64,000 bases of DNA. Origin: Candidatus Omnitrophota bacterium (lineage in GTDB: Bacteria > Omnitrophota > Omnitrophia > Omnitrophales > JACROU01). The stretch covers positions 566,565-630,564 of the forward strand of contig JAJDCD010000023.1 of assembly GCA_029261035.1 (NCBI GenBank). The letters run 5' to 3'. This document shows, piece after piece, positions 1 through 9,043 of this stretch. Every line of letters starts with the position of its first letter. Positions within the stretch are counted from its first letter, which is position 1. Under the pieces are notes generated by a model, which saw nothing but the letters and a program-made list of their open reading frames with translations, was not told the origin of the DNA and did not search any database. The position numbers and the translations under genes are program-made.

Positions 1-1535
1 CTTACACAGGAATTCTTTCCACTTTGGTTTTAGTAGTATCATTTGCTCTGGTCGGTTGCGGAACTATGAGTTACTCGGGCAATAATGTTAGCAAATCTTC
101 CAGTCAATCTTCAATAACGAATGGTATGAGCGTCATTAAATCAGCATTTCCTACAGGGAGCACCTCTAGTAGTGTTCTTGGAATTAAAAAGTGGGCTCCA
201 GCTGAAGTGCGTGTGGGTCAACCAACAGATTTTTACATTGAAGTAAGCAATTTGACAAACTTGAAATTAAACAATGTGGTGGTTTCTGAGGGGCTTTCTA
301 ATGATGAGAAAGCAAATTCAGGTAATTTCAAATTGACGTCTTCTAGTCCTGAAGTTTCTGGAGATGCAGATACTCTTATTTGGAATTTGGGTAATTTGGA
401 TCCAAAAGAAAGTCGCACGATTAAGTTTACAGGAGTTTCTAGTGGTGTTGGGCCCATTCCTTGTTGTACCGAAGTAACTTATGATCCAACTCTTTGCTTG
501 AAACAGAATATCGTTGATCCAGGTCTTGCTTTGGCGATTCAAGCGCCTGCAGAAGCAATTCTTTGTGACAGTATTCCTTTAACTTTTACTGTTTCTAACC
601 CAGGAAGAGGGTCTGCGAGGAATGTGATCATTACTTCTCTGCTTCCTTCAGGATTAAAAACGTTAGATGGAAAAAACTCTGTTTCTTACAATGCAAATGA
701 ATTGCCTTCTGGTGAAAAGCGTGAATTTACAGTAAATGTAAAAGCAGCTCAGCCTGGAAAATATTCTTCTCAAGGAACTGCTACAGCGGATTCTGGATTA
801 TCTACAAAAGCTCAACCCGTAAGCGTTCTTGTCCGCCAACCAAAATTGGCTCTCAATATTTCTGGTCCAAGCACCATTATTATTGGACGAAATGTTCAGT
901 ACAAGATTGCGGTCAGCAATCGAGGAGATGCGATTGCTAAGGGTGTTGTGATTGAAAGCCCACTACCTTCTTATATGACTTTTGTTAGTGCTTCTGACGG
1001 TGGAAGTGCTTCTGATGGGAAAGTGATTTGGAGTGTTGGTTCTATTCCTCCAAATCAATCTAAGAATATTACTGTTACATTAAAATCTTCAAAATTAGGA
1101 TCTGCTACTAGCTCCGTTGTGGCTTCCGGAGTATGTTGTAATGACGCTTCTGCAGTTGCGAGCACAGAGCTTAAAGGTGTTCCTGCTGTTCTTCTTGAAG
1201 TGATAGATGTTAAGGATCCAATTAGCGTTGGAGAGAGCACAACCTATATTATCAATGTAACAAACCAGGGTTCTGCTAAAGATACAAATATTAAGATTAC
1301 AGGTTTCTTGGAAGACAATGTTATGTTTGTTAGTGCTTCTGGAGCAACAAGGGGTAGTTTGAATGGTGTGAAAGTTGAATTTATTCCTTTAGCTTCTTTA
1401 GAGGTTGGACAAAAGGCTTCTTGGATTATCGAAGTTAAAGCGGTTAAGCCGGGTGACAGTCGTTTTAAGGCTATAATGACAACCGACCAATTAACTCGTC
1501 CTGTTGGGGAAAGTGAAGCTACTAACGTTTATTAA
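1..1535 (+). CDS. DUF11-repeat (OmcB-like) lipoprotein, 5' end outside window
   Basis: The reading frame is already open at base 3, so the start lies before the window. The first visible residues form the end of a lipoprotein signal peptide with lipobox LVGC near base 58, so the mature protein should be lipidated and exported. The rest consists of about four DUF11-type beta-sandwich repeats with motifs such as VSNPGRGSARNV, VSNRGDAIAKGV and VTNQGSAKDTNI, plus paired cysteines (PCCTE near 465, VCCND near 1135). This resembles chlamydial OmcB-type cysteine-rich envelope proteins, where cysteine pairs cross-link the envelope. The role here is inferred: a structural or surface envelope protein. 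A strong terminator follows at 1553. Confidence 0.7.
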   Translation, partial: YTGILSTLVLVVSFALVGCGTMSYSGNNVSKSSSQSSITNGMSVIKSAFPTGSTSSSVLGIKKWAPAEVRVGQPTDFYIEVSNLTNLKLNNVVVSEGLSNDEKANSGNFKLTSSSPEVSGDADTLIWNLGNLDPKESRTIKFTGVSSGVGPIPCCTEVTYDPTLCLKQNIVDPGLALAIQAPAEAILCDSIPLTFTVSNPGRGSARNVIITSLLPSGLKTLDGKNSVSYNANELPSGEKREFTVNVKAAQPGKYSSQGTATADSGLSTKAQPVSVLVRQPKLALNISGPSTIIIGRNVQYKIAVSNRGDAIAKGVVIESPLPSYMTFVSASDGGSASDGKVIWSVGSIPPNQSKNITVTLKSSKLGSATSSVVASGVCCNDASAVASTELKGVPAVLLEVIDVKDPISVGESTTYIINVTNQGSAKDTNIKITGFLEDNVMFVSASGATRGSLNGVKVEFIPLASLEVGQKASWIIEVKAVKPGDSRFKAIMTTDQLTRPVGESEATNVY

Positions 1536-1552
1536 TATTCTAATATAAGAAT

Positions 1553-1589
1553 AAAGGGGTGGAGAGAAATCTTTCCACCCCTTTTTTTT
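1553..1589 (+). terminator. Rho-independent terminator after DUF11 lipoprotein
   Basis: An 11-bp stem AAAGGGGTGGA pairs with TCCACCCCTTT and is followed by a run of eight T. It lies 18 bases after the stop codon of the DUF11 lipoprotein gene, separating it from the permease gene. Confidence 0.85.
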
Positions 1590-1601
1590 ATGGTGTGATG
1601 T

Positions 1602-2639
1602 ATGAACGATAAAAATTCTAGTTGTCATCAACCGAAAGCGCCTTGGTATTTAAAGCCTCTGGTTATTGTTTCTTTGATAACAATAGCTTTATTAATGCTT
1701 TCTGTTTTTATTTCGTTTCTAAAACCCTTTCAAATTTCATTTATAGAATATGCACAGATGGTGACTTTCCCTATATTGCTCGGATTTTTTCTTGGGGGAA
1801 TGATAGATCGGTTTGTTCCTAAAGAATATGTTAGTAAAGTATTAGGAAGTAAAAAGAAAAGAACGGTTGTTTATGCTGTTGCTCTTGGTTTTTTAATGAG
1901 TGCTTGCAGTCATGGCATTTTGGCATTGTCGATGCAGCTTCACAAAAAAGGGGCAGCAGGTTCTTCCGTTGTCGCTTTTTTATTAGCGAGTCCATGGGCT
2001 AATTTAGCCATTACCGTTTTACTTGTAGGGTTTTTTGGTCTGAAGGCTTTTTTGATTATTCTTTCTGCTCTTTTGATTGCTTTATCAACAGGCATTTTTT
2101 TTCAATTTTTAGAATCAAAAAATAAAATAGAGATCAATAAAAATGTATTAGAAATTGAGACTCATTTTTCGATTTTTGAGGATGTGAAGAGACGCTTTGA
2201 AGAATATCGTTGGGGGTGGGGTCAGTTTAAGTTAGATTGTATTGGGGTAGGACGAGGAATTTTTTCGCTGATGGAAATGGTTCTTTGGTGGATTTTAATC
2301 GGAATGGTATTGGCTAGTTTGATTTCTGCATATATGCCTCATGATATTTTTCAGCGCTTTTTAGCACCCAATGGAATGGGGCTCCTCATAACACTTTTAG
2401 CGGCAACGGTGATTGAAGTATGCTCCGAAGGAAGCGCTCCTTTAGCTTTTGAAATCTTTCGTCAAACAGGAGCCTTTGGAAATGCGTTTGTTTTTCTGAT
2501 GGGGGGTGTCGTCACCGATTATACAGAAATAGGGCTTGTATGGACGAATTTAGGCAAAAAAACAGCCCTTTGGATGATAGTTGCTACTCTTCCTCAGGTT
2601 TTGTTTATGGGCTTTTTGCTTAATCTCATTCGATCATAG
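1602..2639 (+). CDS. YraQ/ArsP-type permease (DUF318 family)
   Basis: Integral membrane protein of 345 residues with about eight hydrophobic segments. The segment SACSHGILALSMQLHKKG, followed by SPWANLAITVLL, is typical of the YraQ/ArsP/SO_0444 permease family, and a second related half appears near the C terminus (CSEGSAPLAFEIFRQTG). Characterised relatives export metals or organoarsenicals; the substrate here cannot be read from the sequence. A His- and Cys-bearing N terminus (NSSCHQ) precedes the first helix. The ATG at 1602 has only a weak ribosome binding site. The gene starts 12 bases after the terminator and is followed 15 bases later by the glycosylase-like gene, so these genes may be co-transcribed. 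Confidence 0.75.
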   Translation: MNDKNSSCHQPKAPWYLKPLVIVSLITIALLMLSVFISFLKPFQISFIEYAQMVTFPILLGFFLGGMIDRFVPKEYVSKVLGSKKKRTVVYAVALGFLMSACSHGILALSMQLHKKGAAGSSVVAFLLASPWANLAITVLLVGFFGLKAFLIILSALLIALSTGIFFQFLESKNKIEINKNVLEIETHFSIFEDVKRRFEEYRWGWGQFKLDCIGVGRGIFSLMEMVLWWILIGMVLASLISAYMPHDIFQRFLAPNGMGLLITLLAATVIEVCSEGSAPLAFEIFRQTGAFGNAFVFLMGGVVTDYTEIGLVWTNLGKKTALWMIVATLPQVLFMGFLLNLIRS

Positions 2640-2654
2640 GGAGAGACTAAACAA

Positions 2655-3233
2655 TTGAAGAGCTTAGAGAGTTTGTTGAAAGAGATTCGAGCTTGTACGG
2701 TTTGTGAGAAACACTTACCTTTAGGAGCGAATCCGATTGTGAGGGCCAAGAAGTCAGCGAAGCTTTTAATTGTGGGACAAGCCCCTGGAACAAAAGTTCA
2801 TCAAACGGGGATTCCGTGGAACGATCCTAGTGGTGATCGTTTGAGAGATTGGCTGGATATGGATCGAGATACGTTTTATAATGAAGATTATATTGCGATT
2901 GTCCCAATGGGATTCTGTTATCCGGGAAAGGGAAAATCAGGAGACTTACCTCCTAGAGAAGAGTGTGCTCCCTTGTGGCATGAAAAAGTTTTAAATCAAT
3001 GTTCTAATGTAGAACTTGTCTTGCTGATCGGAATGTATTCTCAAAATTATTATCTTGAGTCCAAATCTACTTTAACCGAGACTGTTAGGTCGTGGAAGGA
3101 ATATGGGCCGCTCTACTTTCCGTTACCACATCCTTCTCCTAGAAATCGTTTGTGGGTAAAAAAGAATGATTGGTTTGAAAAAGAAGTTGTTCCTATTTTG
3201 AGAAAAAGAGTTAAAAAATTATTTAAAGGATAA
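2655..3233 (+). CDS. Uracil-DNA glycosylase family protein
   Basis: Protein of 192 residues of the uracil-DNA glycosylase superfamily (COG1573-like). It has the GQAPG motif (about residue 41), the water-activating and binding-loop region TGIPWNDPSGDRLRDWL, and the C-terminal HPSPRNRLW motif. The N terminus carries CTVC, but the complete four-Cys cluster of family 4 enzymes is not evident, so this is the shorter subfamily common in Gram-negatives. Expected role: excising uracil or a related damaged base from DNA, in the cytoplasm. It starts at TTG with GGGAGAG upstream, and its stop lies just before the ribosome binding site of the phosphoesterase gene. Confidence 0.75.
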   Translation: MKSLESLLKEIRACTVCEKHLPLGANPIVRAKKSAKLLIVGQAPGTKVHQTGIPWNDPSGDRLRDWLDMDRDTFYNEDYIAIVPMGFCYPGKGKSGDLPPREECAPLWHEKVLNQCSNVELVLLIGMYSQNYYLESKSTLTETVRSWKEYGPLYFPLPHPSPRNRLWVKKNDWFEKEVVPILRKRVKKLFKG

Positions 3234-3246
3234 AGAGGTGAAGTTT

Positions 3247-4239
3247 ATGTTAAGAAGATTGTTCGTGGTGTTAATGGTTTTAGGTTTTGTTTTTAGTTTG
3301 GGAGATTCTATTTATGCGAGCGGGTGGCGTTATGACTTAAAAGATTATTCGAATGCAGGTCATGGCCCTGGAGAAGTTATTGATGCTCAAAAACCGCAGT
3401 CATTTAACGTTCCTGTAATGAAGGAAGGTAAGGATTATTTACAATTCTTTGCTATAGGTTGTGCGGGGTCGGGAAATGAGGGGCAGAGAATTATAGGTCG
3501 AAGGATGTCGGAAGTTGCTTCTAAAGAAGACGTCTCGTTTGTTCTTTATTTAGGGGACAATTTTTACGGTCGAGGAGTGGATTCCGTAAAGGATAAAAAA
3601 TGGAAGACTCAATTTGAAGATATTTACTTTCAAGACTCCTTACAAATTCCATTTTATGCTGTGTTAGGAAATCATGGTTATCATAAAAATCCATTAGCTC
3701 AAGTTGAGTATGGATTAACAAATGAGCGATGGAAAATGCCAGATCGTTTTTATCGTTTTAGCAAAACTCTTCCAGATGGAACGGAAGTTGATTTCTTTGG
3801 GATTGATACAGAGGCAATTATAAATAAATCGGACGCTAAGCAGTTGGTTTGGTTGGATCGCGAGTTAAAACGATCGGATGCTGATTGGAAAATTGTTTAT
3901 GGCCATCATCCTTTATACACAGGTGACAAGTTTCATCATGAACGCGCTGAAAAAGCACGCATTTTATTAGAACCTATTTTGATGAATAACAAAGTGGACT
4001 TATACCTTTCGGCCCATAGTCATAACATACAAGCCTTCAGACCGATTAAAGGAATTAATCATTTGGTGACGGGTGCGGCTTCTCGTCCCAGGGATTTGAG
4101 ATGGATTGAAAATACGATCTTTGCAAGTGCTGATTTAGGAGTTTCTTGGTTGAGAATTTCGAAAGAAAAAATAGATGTTTTAATTATTGATAAAGAAGGT
4201 AAGACGCAATTTGCTTATGAAATTAGTCCTAAAATTTAA
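3247..4239 (+). CDS. Secreted metallophosphoesterase, purple acid phosphatase-like
   Basis: Calcineurin-like phosphoesterase with an N-terminal signal peptide ending near YASG. Metal-binding motifs appear in order: GDNFYGRGV, GNHGYHKNP, YGHHPLYTG and SAHSHNIQAF. The order and the Y after GDNF match type 5 (tartrate-resistant) acid phosphatases, which bind a di-iron or Fe-Zn centre and hydrolyse phosphomonoesters. The protein should act in the periplasm or outside. I chose ATG 3247, not the in-frame GTG 3238, because AGAGGTG sits six bases before it and overlaps the GTG. A Pho regulon lies 26 kb away; a phosphate-scavenging role is possible but unproven. Confidence 0.75.
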   Translation: MLRRLFVVLMVLGFVFSLGDSIYASGWRYDLKDYSNAGHGPGEVIDAQKPQSFNVPVMKEGKDYLQFFAIGCAGSGNEGQRIIGRRMSEVASKEDVSFVLYLGDNFYGRGVDSVKDKKWKTQFEDIYFQDSLQIPFYAVLGNHGYHKNPLAQVEYGLTNERWKMPDRFYRFSKTLPDGTEVDFFGIDTEAIINKSDAKQLVWLDRELKRSDADWKIVYGHHPLYTGDKFHHERAEKARILLEPILMNNKVDLYLSAHSHNIQAFRPIKGINHLVTGAASRPRDLRWIENTIFASADLGVSWLRISKEKIDVLIIDKEGKTQFAYEISPKI

Positions 4240-4265
4240 TTAGGATTTCAATAAGGAGTAAAAGC

Positions 4266-4709
4266 ATGTCAGATATTTTGCATCGTATTGGTGTTAAACA
4301 AAAATCGGATAAAGTTTATGAAGCCTTAACAACGATTGAAGGTTTGTCGGGGTGGTGGACACCCCAAGTAAAAGGAACCCCGGATCAAGAAGGTGGGGTT
4401 ATTGAATTTCGCTTTGGAGAATCGGGCCCAGATATGGAAGTTCGTACTTTGATTTTAAATAAACAGGTCGAATGGCTTTGTACTATAGGCCCAGAGGAAT
4501 GGCTGGGAACGCGAATTAGTTTCTTTATTCAAGATTCAGGAGATGAAACGATAGTTTTGTTTGGCCATAGGGATTGGCAGTCTCCTAGCGAATTTATGGC
4601 ACATTGTAGTTGTAAGTGGGCTGCTTTTTTGATTAGCTTAAAAGAATTTTTGGAATCGGGGAAGGGAAAGCCTTATCCTGATGATTTAAAAGTGGGGGAG
4701 TGGGGCTGA
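4266..4709 (+). CDS. SRPBCC / AHSA1-like domain protein
   Basis: Small cytoplasmic protein of 147 residues with the START-like (SRPBCC, AHSA1) fold signature: KVYEALTTIEGLSGWWTPQVKG at the start and CSCKWAAFLISLKEFLESG near the end, where the long C-terminal helix lies. Members bind hydrophobic ligands; the ligand and role here are unknown. A good AAGGAG ribosome binding site precedes the ATG. Its TGA stop abuts the left arm of the AT-rich inverted repeat at 4709, so convergent transcription from the PEPCK-like gene may end in the same element. Confidence 0.7.
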   Translation: MSDILHRIGVKQKSDKVYEALTTIEGLSGWWTPQVKGTPDQEGGVIEFRFGESGPDMEVRTLILNKQVEWLCTIGPEEWLGTRISFFIQDSGDETIVLFGHRDWQSPSEFMAHCSCKWAAFLISLKEFLESGKGKPYPDDLKVGEWG

Positions 4710-4870
4710 AAATTAAAAAGTTTAAAGTAAAAAATCAGAACCATAATTAAAAACTCAAACATGAAGAAAGCTAGAGGTTTTGACTTTATATTAGAAGATT
4801 AGATAGTAAAAAGAATTTTTTGGGATTTTAAATTTTTAGTTATGGCTTTTACTTTTTACTTTTCAATTTC
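4709..4870. repeat. AT-rich inverted repeat, family A copy 1
   Basis: Two arms of about 40 bases, starting AAATT(G)AAAAAGTTTAAAG on the left and, read in reverse complement, GAAATTGAAAAGTAAAAAG on the right, enclose about 70 bases. Both arms contain a core like AACCATAATTAAAA. The left arm starts at the stop codon of the SRPBCC gene; the right arm supplies the last five codons and the stop of the convergent PEPCK-like gene. A second copy lies at 12405-12550. It may act as a bidirectional terminator or be a small non-autonomous mobile element. Confidence 0.6.
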
Positions 4871-7800
4871 CACAAGGTGTTCTTTGAGTTGTTTTTGCAA
4901 AGGATCCGCGCCAATGGTTCCAGAAAGTTGTTCTATGTAGTCTGGTTTTTGAATTGCTTTAAAATACTGTTCTGCTTTTTCTAGCTGTTCTCTACTTCCC
5001 TTTTTTTGCTCTAAGTATTTAATATGTTTCTTCCAAAGATGAAGGTCTCTTTCTTGCTTTGTTCTTAGTCTATCTTGATACCAATCGCTTTCGAGTAGGT
5101 GTTTTTTTGTGAACAAATTTCTTATGTCTTTATGGTGCAAATCTTTTCCTTCGAAGTTCCCTTCAGCCATAATGTGAATTAATGCTTTGAGAGGAGGGCA
5201 CAAGGCTTCGACACTTCCATCTTGAAGGTAATTTTCAGCGACTCTTTTTTGTGTAGCGACTAAGTTGTTAATTCCATCAACAAAAGAGAGTGCGTCTTGT
5301 TTTTCTGGTTTGAGCATTTCTTCGGTAAAAACAGCATTCGGATTATTAAAGATACGACCTAAGAAAGAATGAACAAATTTAATGGTAATTCGATAACCTA
5401 AAATGCTAGCGAGTACAGTTTTTCCTTCATAATCAAAATTTCTTACTTTTTCTAAATAACCATTTTCGATTAAAAATTGAGGGTTTCTTTCAGCAACAGT
5501 CATGCGGCACCAAATTTCTGGAATGAGTAAACTGATGTCATGGTCCACTTTGTATTTAGGGCCAATATAGCCAGCGGCAGATGAAAAACCGTCATAGCCC
5601 GTAATCAAGTAGGAAACAAGAGCGTTATTTAAATCAGCAGCACTCCAAAGCGCATTAAAAGGTCCTTTGGTTAAAGCGCCTTCAGATCCAAAACCTGTTG
5701 TAGAAGGAGATTTCCCCGTGACGCTACAAGCAAAGTCCATGAATAATTCGGGTAGTTCCTGGTAATGAATTGGGTTATATACGGCTAAAGGAGGAACTCC
5801 TTGTTTTAAGTCTCTTGGATTGTTTCTGCGTCCTGGTAGCACTGCGTTCACGGGTAAATGAACAGGTTTATCTAAAGATATTTTACGATAGAGTTGAGTT
5901 CCAATTGTTGCTAAGTATTTGTTGATGGGTTCTATATGATCCGGTCTTGTTTGTAAATAGCGTGGATTTTTTGTCATTTGACCATCAATAATTCTTGGGA
6001 TAGAGGAACATACAACATAATCTGGTTTTTGGTCTGATGTAAAACGAGTGAGTAAGTCTTTGACGGGTTCTGTGTATTGCTCGAAACCGATGGCATCTTG
6101 TATGATTTCTTTTGCTTGGTTTTGACTTAGGGGTTCGTAGTTTGAAAGAAAGGAGTTTGAGGTTGAAAGGTCCAACTCTCCTTGTTTGTCGTATCCTATA
6201 TGAATGCAATCGTCCGGTCTTTGGAATAAACGATTTTCACAATTGATTACCATTTTTACGCTATCATTTTTATAGTGAGGATTTAAATCATTTAAATATT
6301 TTTTTGGAACAACAACAGAAGCAGTAATGTCGTCTTCGGTTTGAATTTTTTCTGATGCATTATAATCCTGTCTTAGCTTGTAAATCCTCCAAGAACCATC
6401 GGTTTCATGGCCTACGCGTAAATAGTTAGATACTAATTTTTTTTGTTCGTATTTAAGCTCATGACCTAAACTGCCATTAATCATGTCGACAGAAAAATGT
6501 TCTTGCCAATTCTCACCCCATTCGGGACGGTAGTGTCGTTTGACTACAAACACAATATCTTTGATGTGTCTAGGGATTGCCTCTAACCAAGAGTTGTATT
6601 CATCCGTGTATTCTAAAGAAGGGGTGAATAGTTTGATTACAGAACCCAAAGAACGTTGAGGGCTTAGAAGGGGGCGGCTTTCTCTCTTTTCTTGATGAGG
6701 GAGGCGGAAGCGTATTCCAAAATCTTTGCTTAATATTTCTGTAACCATTTTCATGTCTTGATGGAAGTCGGCAGTAAATACAGGGCCTTGAATCATGGCG
6801 TCTTGAATAGATTTAGAAATTTCCGATTTTCCACCACCAGAAACGGTGCACGGCTTATGACAAAAAGTTCCTTCTCCCATAGTTCCTATCAGTTTCCAAG
6901 AATGACTTCCTTTTTGTTTTTCTAATTTTATTTTATATCCAGAGGGTAAGACGTAAGTGTGATAAGCCAACAGTTTTATTTGTTGATCTTGGCCTTCGTG
7001 GGACCAAGTAATAGTTTGATCTTGTATGCGAAACCAAGCATTTTCGGGGATGTAAACAATGTTGGGATATTTTTTATCTGTAGCATAACCCTCAGGGTGG
7101 ACATCCATAATTTCTTTATATAAATTAAGAACATCTTTGAAAGTGCTTTGATTTTCAGGCAAAATACTTTCTAAATGGAACTCTTCTCCTAAATCATAAG
7201 TTGGAAAAGCGATAGCTCCGCCAGAATGCTCTTCTTCACTGAGTCCGTATAGGTTGCTAGAAAAACTGATTTGGGTTTTGACTTCTTTTTTGCAATAACC
7301 AAAATAATTATCTGCAATCAAAGTAACCATTATGCCATTTTCATCTCGGCAGGTTGCTTTAAAAGCAATGCCATCATTGTAAAGTTCGTCTTCCTTACTC
7401 CAACACATTCCTTGCTTCTTTTGAGACTCTGTTGCTTCATCTATGTGAGGAAGGCCAAGGTCTTTCTTTTTTAAATAAATAAGGTGCGGAGCTAGAATAA
7501 CGCATCCCGTATGGCCTGTCCAATGTTCTGTATCTAACCCAGCATCATTTTCTGGAAGGTAAGGGTTTCCCGCATTTCCAAAAATGGATTCAACAAAATC
7601 TAAATTGCTCACTAGGTTTCCTGGAGCAAAGAAGCGTATCTCATTACTTTTTTCTAAAATAAACCCTGGAACTTCCGGACATACGATGGGACGTAAAAGA
7701 AGCGAAACAAATAAATGATCCTGCTTTTTTTGAGCAGAAGAAAAAGGTAACAGCATAAGTTCTTTAGGTGGATTTAAAGCGGCTTCTAGCATTTTTTGGA

Positions 7801-8230
7801 AAGTAAGTTTTGGGACTGTTAATTTATCTCCAGAGATCGGCATTCCACCTTCTGAAACATGAAAAGCCCCTTTGGTTGTACGCCGATCACTTTTAGGGTT
7901 ATGCAAAATACCTTGCTTGATTCTGTATGAGCATAAAATATCCGATTTAAACTCATCTTTATCAAAAGGGAGAGACATGATGCGAGATAAACCATGATGA
8001 TCTAGAACAAAAGTTTTTCTAGGGAGTTCGATGTTGGTATCTGAAGAAGTGTCTTGAAAATAATTATTTAGAAAATCTTCAATACGTTGGTCTGCCGGGC
8101 AGACTTCGGGTGCAAAGGATTGATTGTTCAGTTTATTCAATTTGTCTTGAATATACTGAACACCTTCAGCGTTATCTGTTGAGGATACGCTTTTATTAGA
8201 CTCGATACCTAGAGTAGATTTTAGTGACAT
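4856..8230 (-). CDS. PPi-type phosphoenolpyruvate carboxykinase-like protein
   Basis: Cytoplasmic protein of 1124 residues, the length of the PPi-dependent PEP carboxykinases known from Entamoeba and Propionibacterium (about 1100-1160 residues) and twice that of GTP or ATP enzymes. A P-loop-like segment VSGGGKSEISKS lies at about residue 463, and strongly patterned blocks FGSEGALTKGPFNALWSA and GYIGPKYKVDHDISLLIPE at about 845-895. The reaction would be oxaloacetate + PPi = PEP + Pi + CO2, linking the C4 and C3 pools. I assign the family from overall pattern and length, not from an alignment, so the substrate call is moderate. The stop codon falls inside repeat family A. It is a single-gene unit with about 180 bases of upstream space. 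Confidence 0.6.
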   Translation of the reverse strand: MSLKSTLGIESNKSVSSTDNAEGVQYIQDKLNKLNNQSFAPEVCPADQRIEDFLNNYFQDTSSDTNIELPRKTFVLDHHGLSRIMSLPFDKDEFKSDILCSYRIKQGILHNPKSDRRTTKGAFHVSEGGMPISGDKLTVPKLTFQKMLEAALNPPKELMLLPFSSAQKKQDHLFVSLLLRPIVCPEVPGFILEKSNEIRFFAPGNLVSNLDFVESIFGNAGNPYLPENDAGLDTEHWTGHTGCVILAPHLIYLKKKDLGLPHIDEATESQKKQGMCWSKEDELYNDGIAFKATCRDENGIMVTLIADNYFGYCKKEVKTQISFSSNLYGLSEEEHSGGAIAFPTYDLGEEFHLESILPENQSTFKDVLNLYKEIMDVHPEGYATDKKYPNIVYIPENAWFRIQDQTITWSHEGQDQQIKLLAYHTYVLPSGYKIKLEKQKGSHSWKLIGTMGEGTFCHKPCTVSGGGKSEISKSIQDAMIQGPVFTADFHQDMKMVTEILSKDFGIRFRLPHQEKRESRPLLSPQRSLGSVIKLFTPSLEYTDEYNSWLEAIPRHIKDIVFVVKRHYRPEWGENWQEHFSVDMINGSLGHELKYEQKKLVSNYLRVGHETDGSWRIYKLRQDYNASEKIQTEDDITASVVVPKKYLNDLNPHYKNDSVKMVINCENRLFQRPDDCIHIGYDKQGELDLSTSNSFLSNYEPLSQNQAKEIIQDAIGFEQYTEPVKDLLTRFTSDQKPDYVVCSSIPRIIDGQMTKNPRYLQTRPDHIEPINKYLATIGTQLYRKISLDKPVHLPVNAVLPGRRNNPRDLKQGVPPLAVYNPIHYQELPELFMDFACSVTGKSPSTTGFGSEGALTKGPFNALWSAADLNNALVSYLITGYDGFSSAAGYIGPKYKVDHDISLLIPEIWCRMTVAERNPQFLIENGYLEKVRNFDYEGKTVLASILGYRITIKFVHSFLGRIFNNPNAVFTEEMLKPEKQDALSFVDGINNLVATQKRVAENYLQDGSVEALCPPLKALIHIMAEGNFEGKDLHHKDIRNLFTKKHLLESDWYQDRLRTKQERDLHLWKKHIKYLEQKKGSREQLEKAEQYFKAIQKPDYIEQLSGTIGADPLQKQLKEHLVEIEK

Positions 8231-8371
8231 CTTATTACCCTTTAAATAATGCTTAAAATAGAGCCTTTCATTGTATATAAATTGGGTTATTAGGTAAAGG
8301 GAGAAAGGGGATTTTTGTTTAAAAAGTACTTAAAGGTTGGTTTTGCAGCTGTTTATAGGCTGTTATCGGAT

Positions 8372-8398
8372 AAAAAGGGGTTGTTTCAACCCCTTTTT
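8372..8398 (-). terminator. Terminator downstream of sodC
   Basis: Perfect 12-bp stem AAAAAGGGGTTG / CAACCCCTTTTT with a TTT loop, flanked by A and T runs on the two sides so it can work in both directions. It lies 12 bases past the sodC stop codon and separates sodC from the PEPCK-like gene promoter region. Confidence 0.8.
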
Positions 8399-8410
8399 TT
8401 TAACAGAGAT

Positions 8411-8935
8411 CTATTTTTTTACTAGAATGATACTGCCGCAACCGATGCGGGCTCCAGCATTTCCAGTGGGCTGACCAAAATCATCTGCCTTGGCATGGAC
8501 AATAAAAGCCCTGCCACTCACAGTGAAATCAGAGTTTGTTAATGTAAGCTCAGAAAGGGTGATGTCGAGCTCTCCATCCCCATTCTTATCAATTGTAATA
8601 TTGCCTAGATCTCCTGCATGAGCCTTTTTAACGCCATCTTTAGAGAGAAGCCCATGTTCTGTCCCTTTAGGGTTGTAGTGGCCACCAGCAGCTTTTCCAC
8701 CTTCGCTACACGAACCATATTGATGGATGTGGAACCCATGTTCTCCTGGCGGAAAATTGGATAGTCGAGCGTTGACGACTAAACCCTCTTTAGTGTCTTC
8801 GAGGGCTATAATTCCTTGAGCTTTAGAACCTTCTTCGGTTCCTTGAATAATTGCGATTCCTTTTTGCGCCATAGCAGGTACGCAAGAAGATAAAATAAAA
8901 GTAACAAGCATTGAAGATAAAAGTAGTTTTTTCAT
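8411..8935 (-). CDS. sodC: Cu/Zn superoxide dismutase, exported lipoprotein
   Basis: Protein of 174 residues from ATG 8935, which has GGAGG six bases upstream; an in-frame ATG at 8953 would place that site inside the gene. The signal sequence ends in lipobox LSSC at about residue 18. Copper and zinc ligands are visible in GEHGFHIHQYGSC, GGHYNPKGTEHG, HAGDLGN and FIVHAKADDFG, and the disulphide partner in ARIGCGS. The enzyme dismutates superoxide outside the cytoplasm, probably anchored in a membrane. It is monocistronic with its own terminator and faces away from the secreted-protein genes at 9044 and 9503. Confidence 0.92.
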   Translation of the reverse strand: MKKLLLSSMLVTFILSSCVPAMAQKGIAIIQGTEEGSKAQGIIALEDTKEGLVVNARLSNFPPGEHGFHIHQYGSCSEGGKAAGGHYNPKGTEHGLLSKDGVKKAHAGDLGNITIDKNGDGELDITLSELTLTNSDFTVSGRAFIVHAKADDFGQPTGNAGARIGCGSIILVKK

Positions 8936-9043
8936 TTGGACCTCCGTTTTCAATAGTAGAAGTGTATCACTATTTTTTGGGGGTGGAAAGAGATTAAAAT
9001 TAATGATATAAGATAGGATTCTATTGAAGAGGATACGAGGCTT

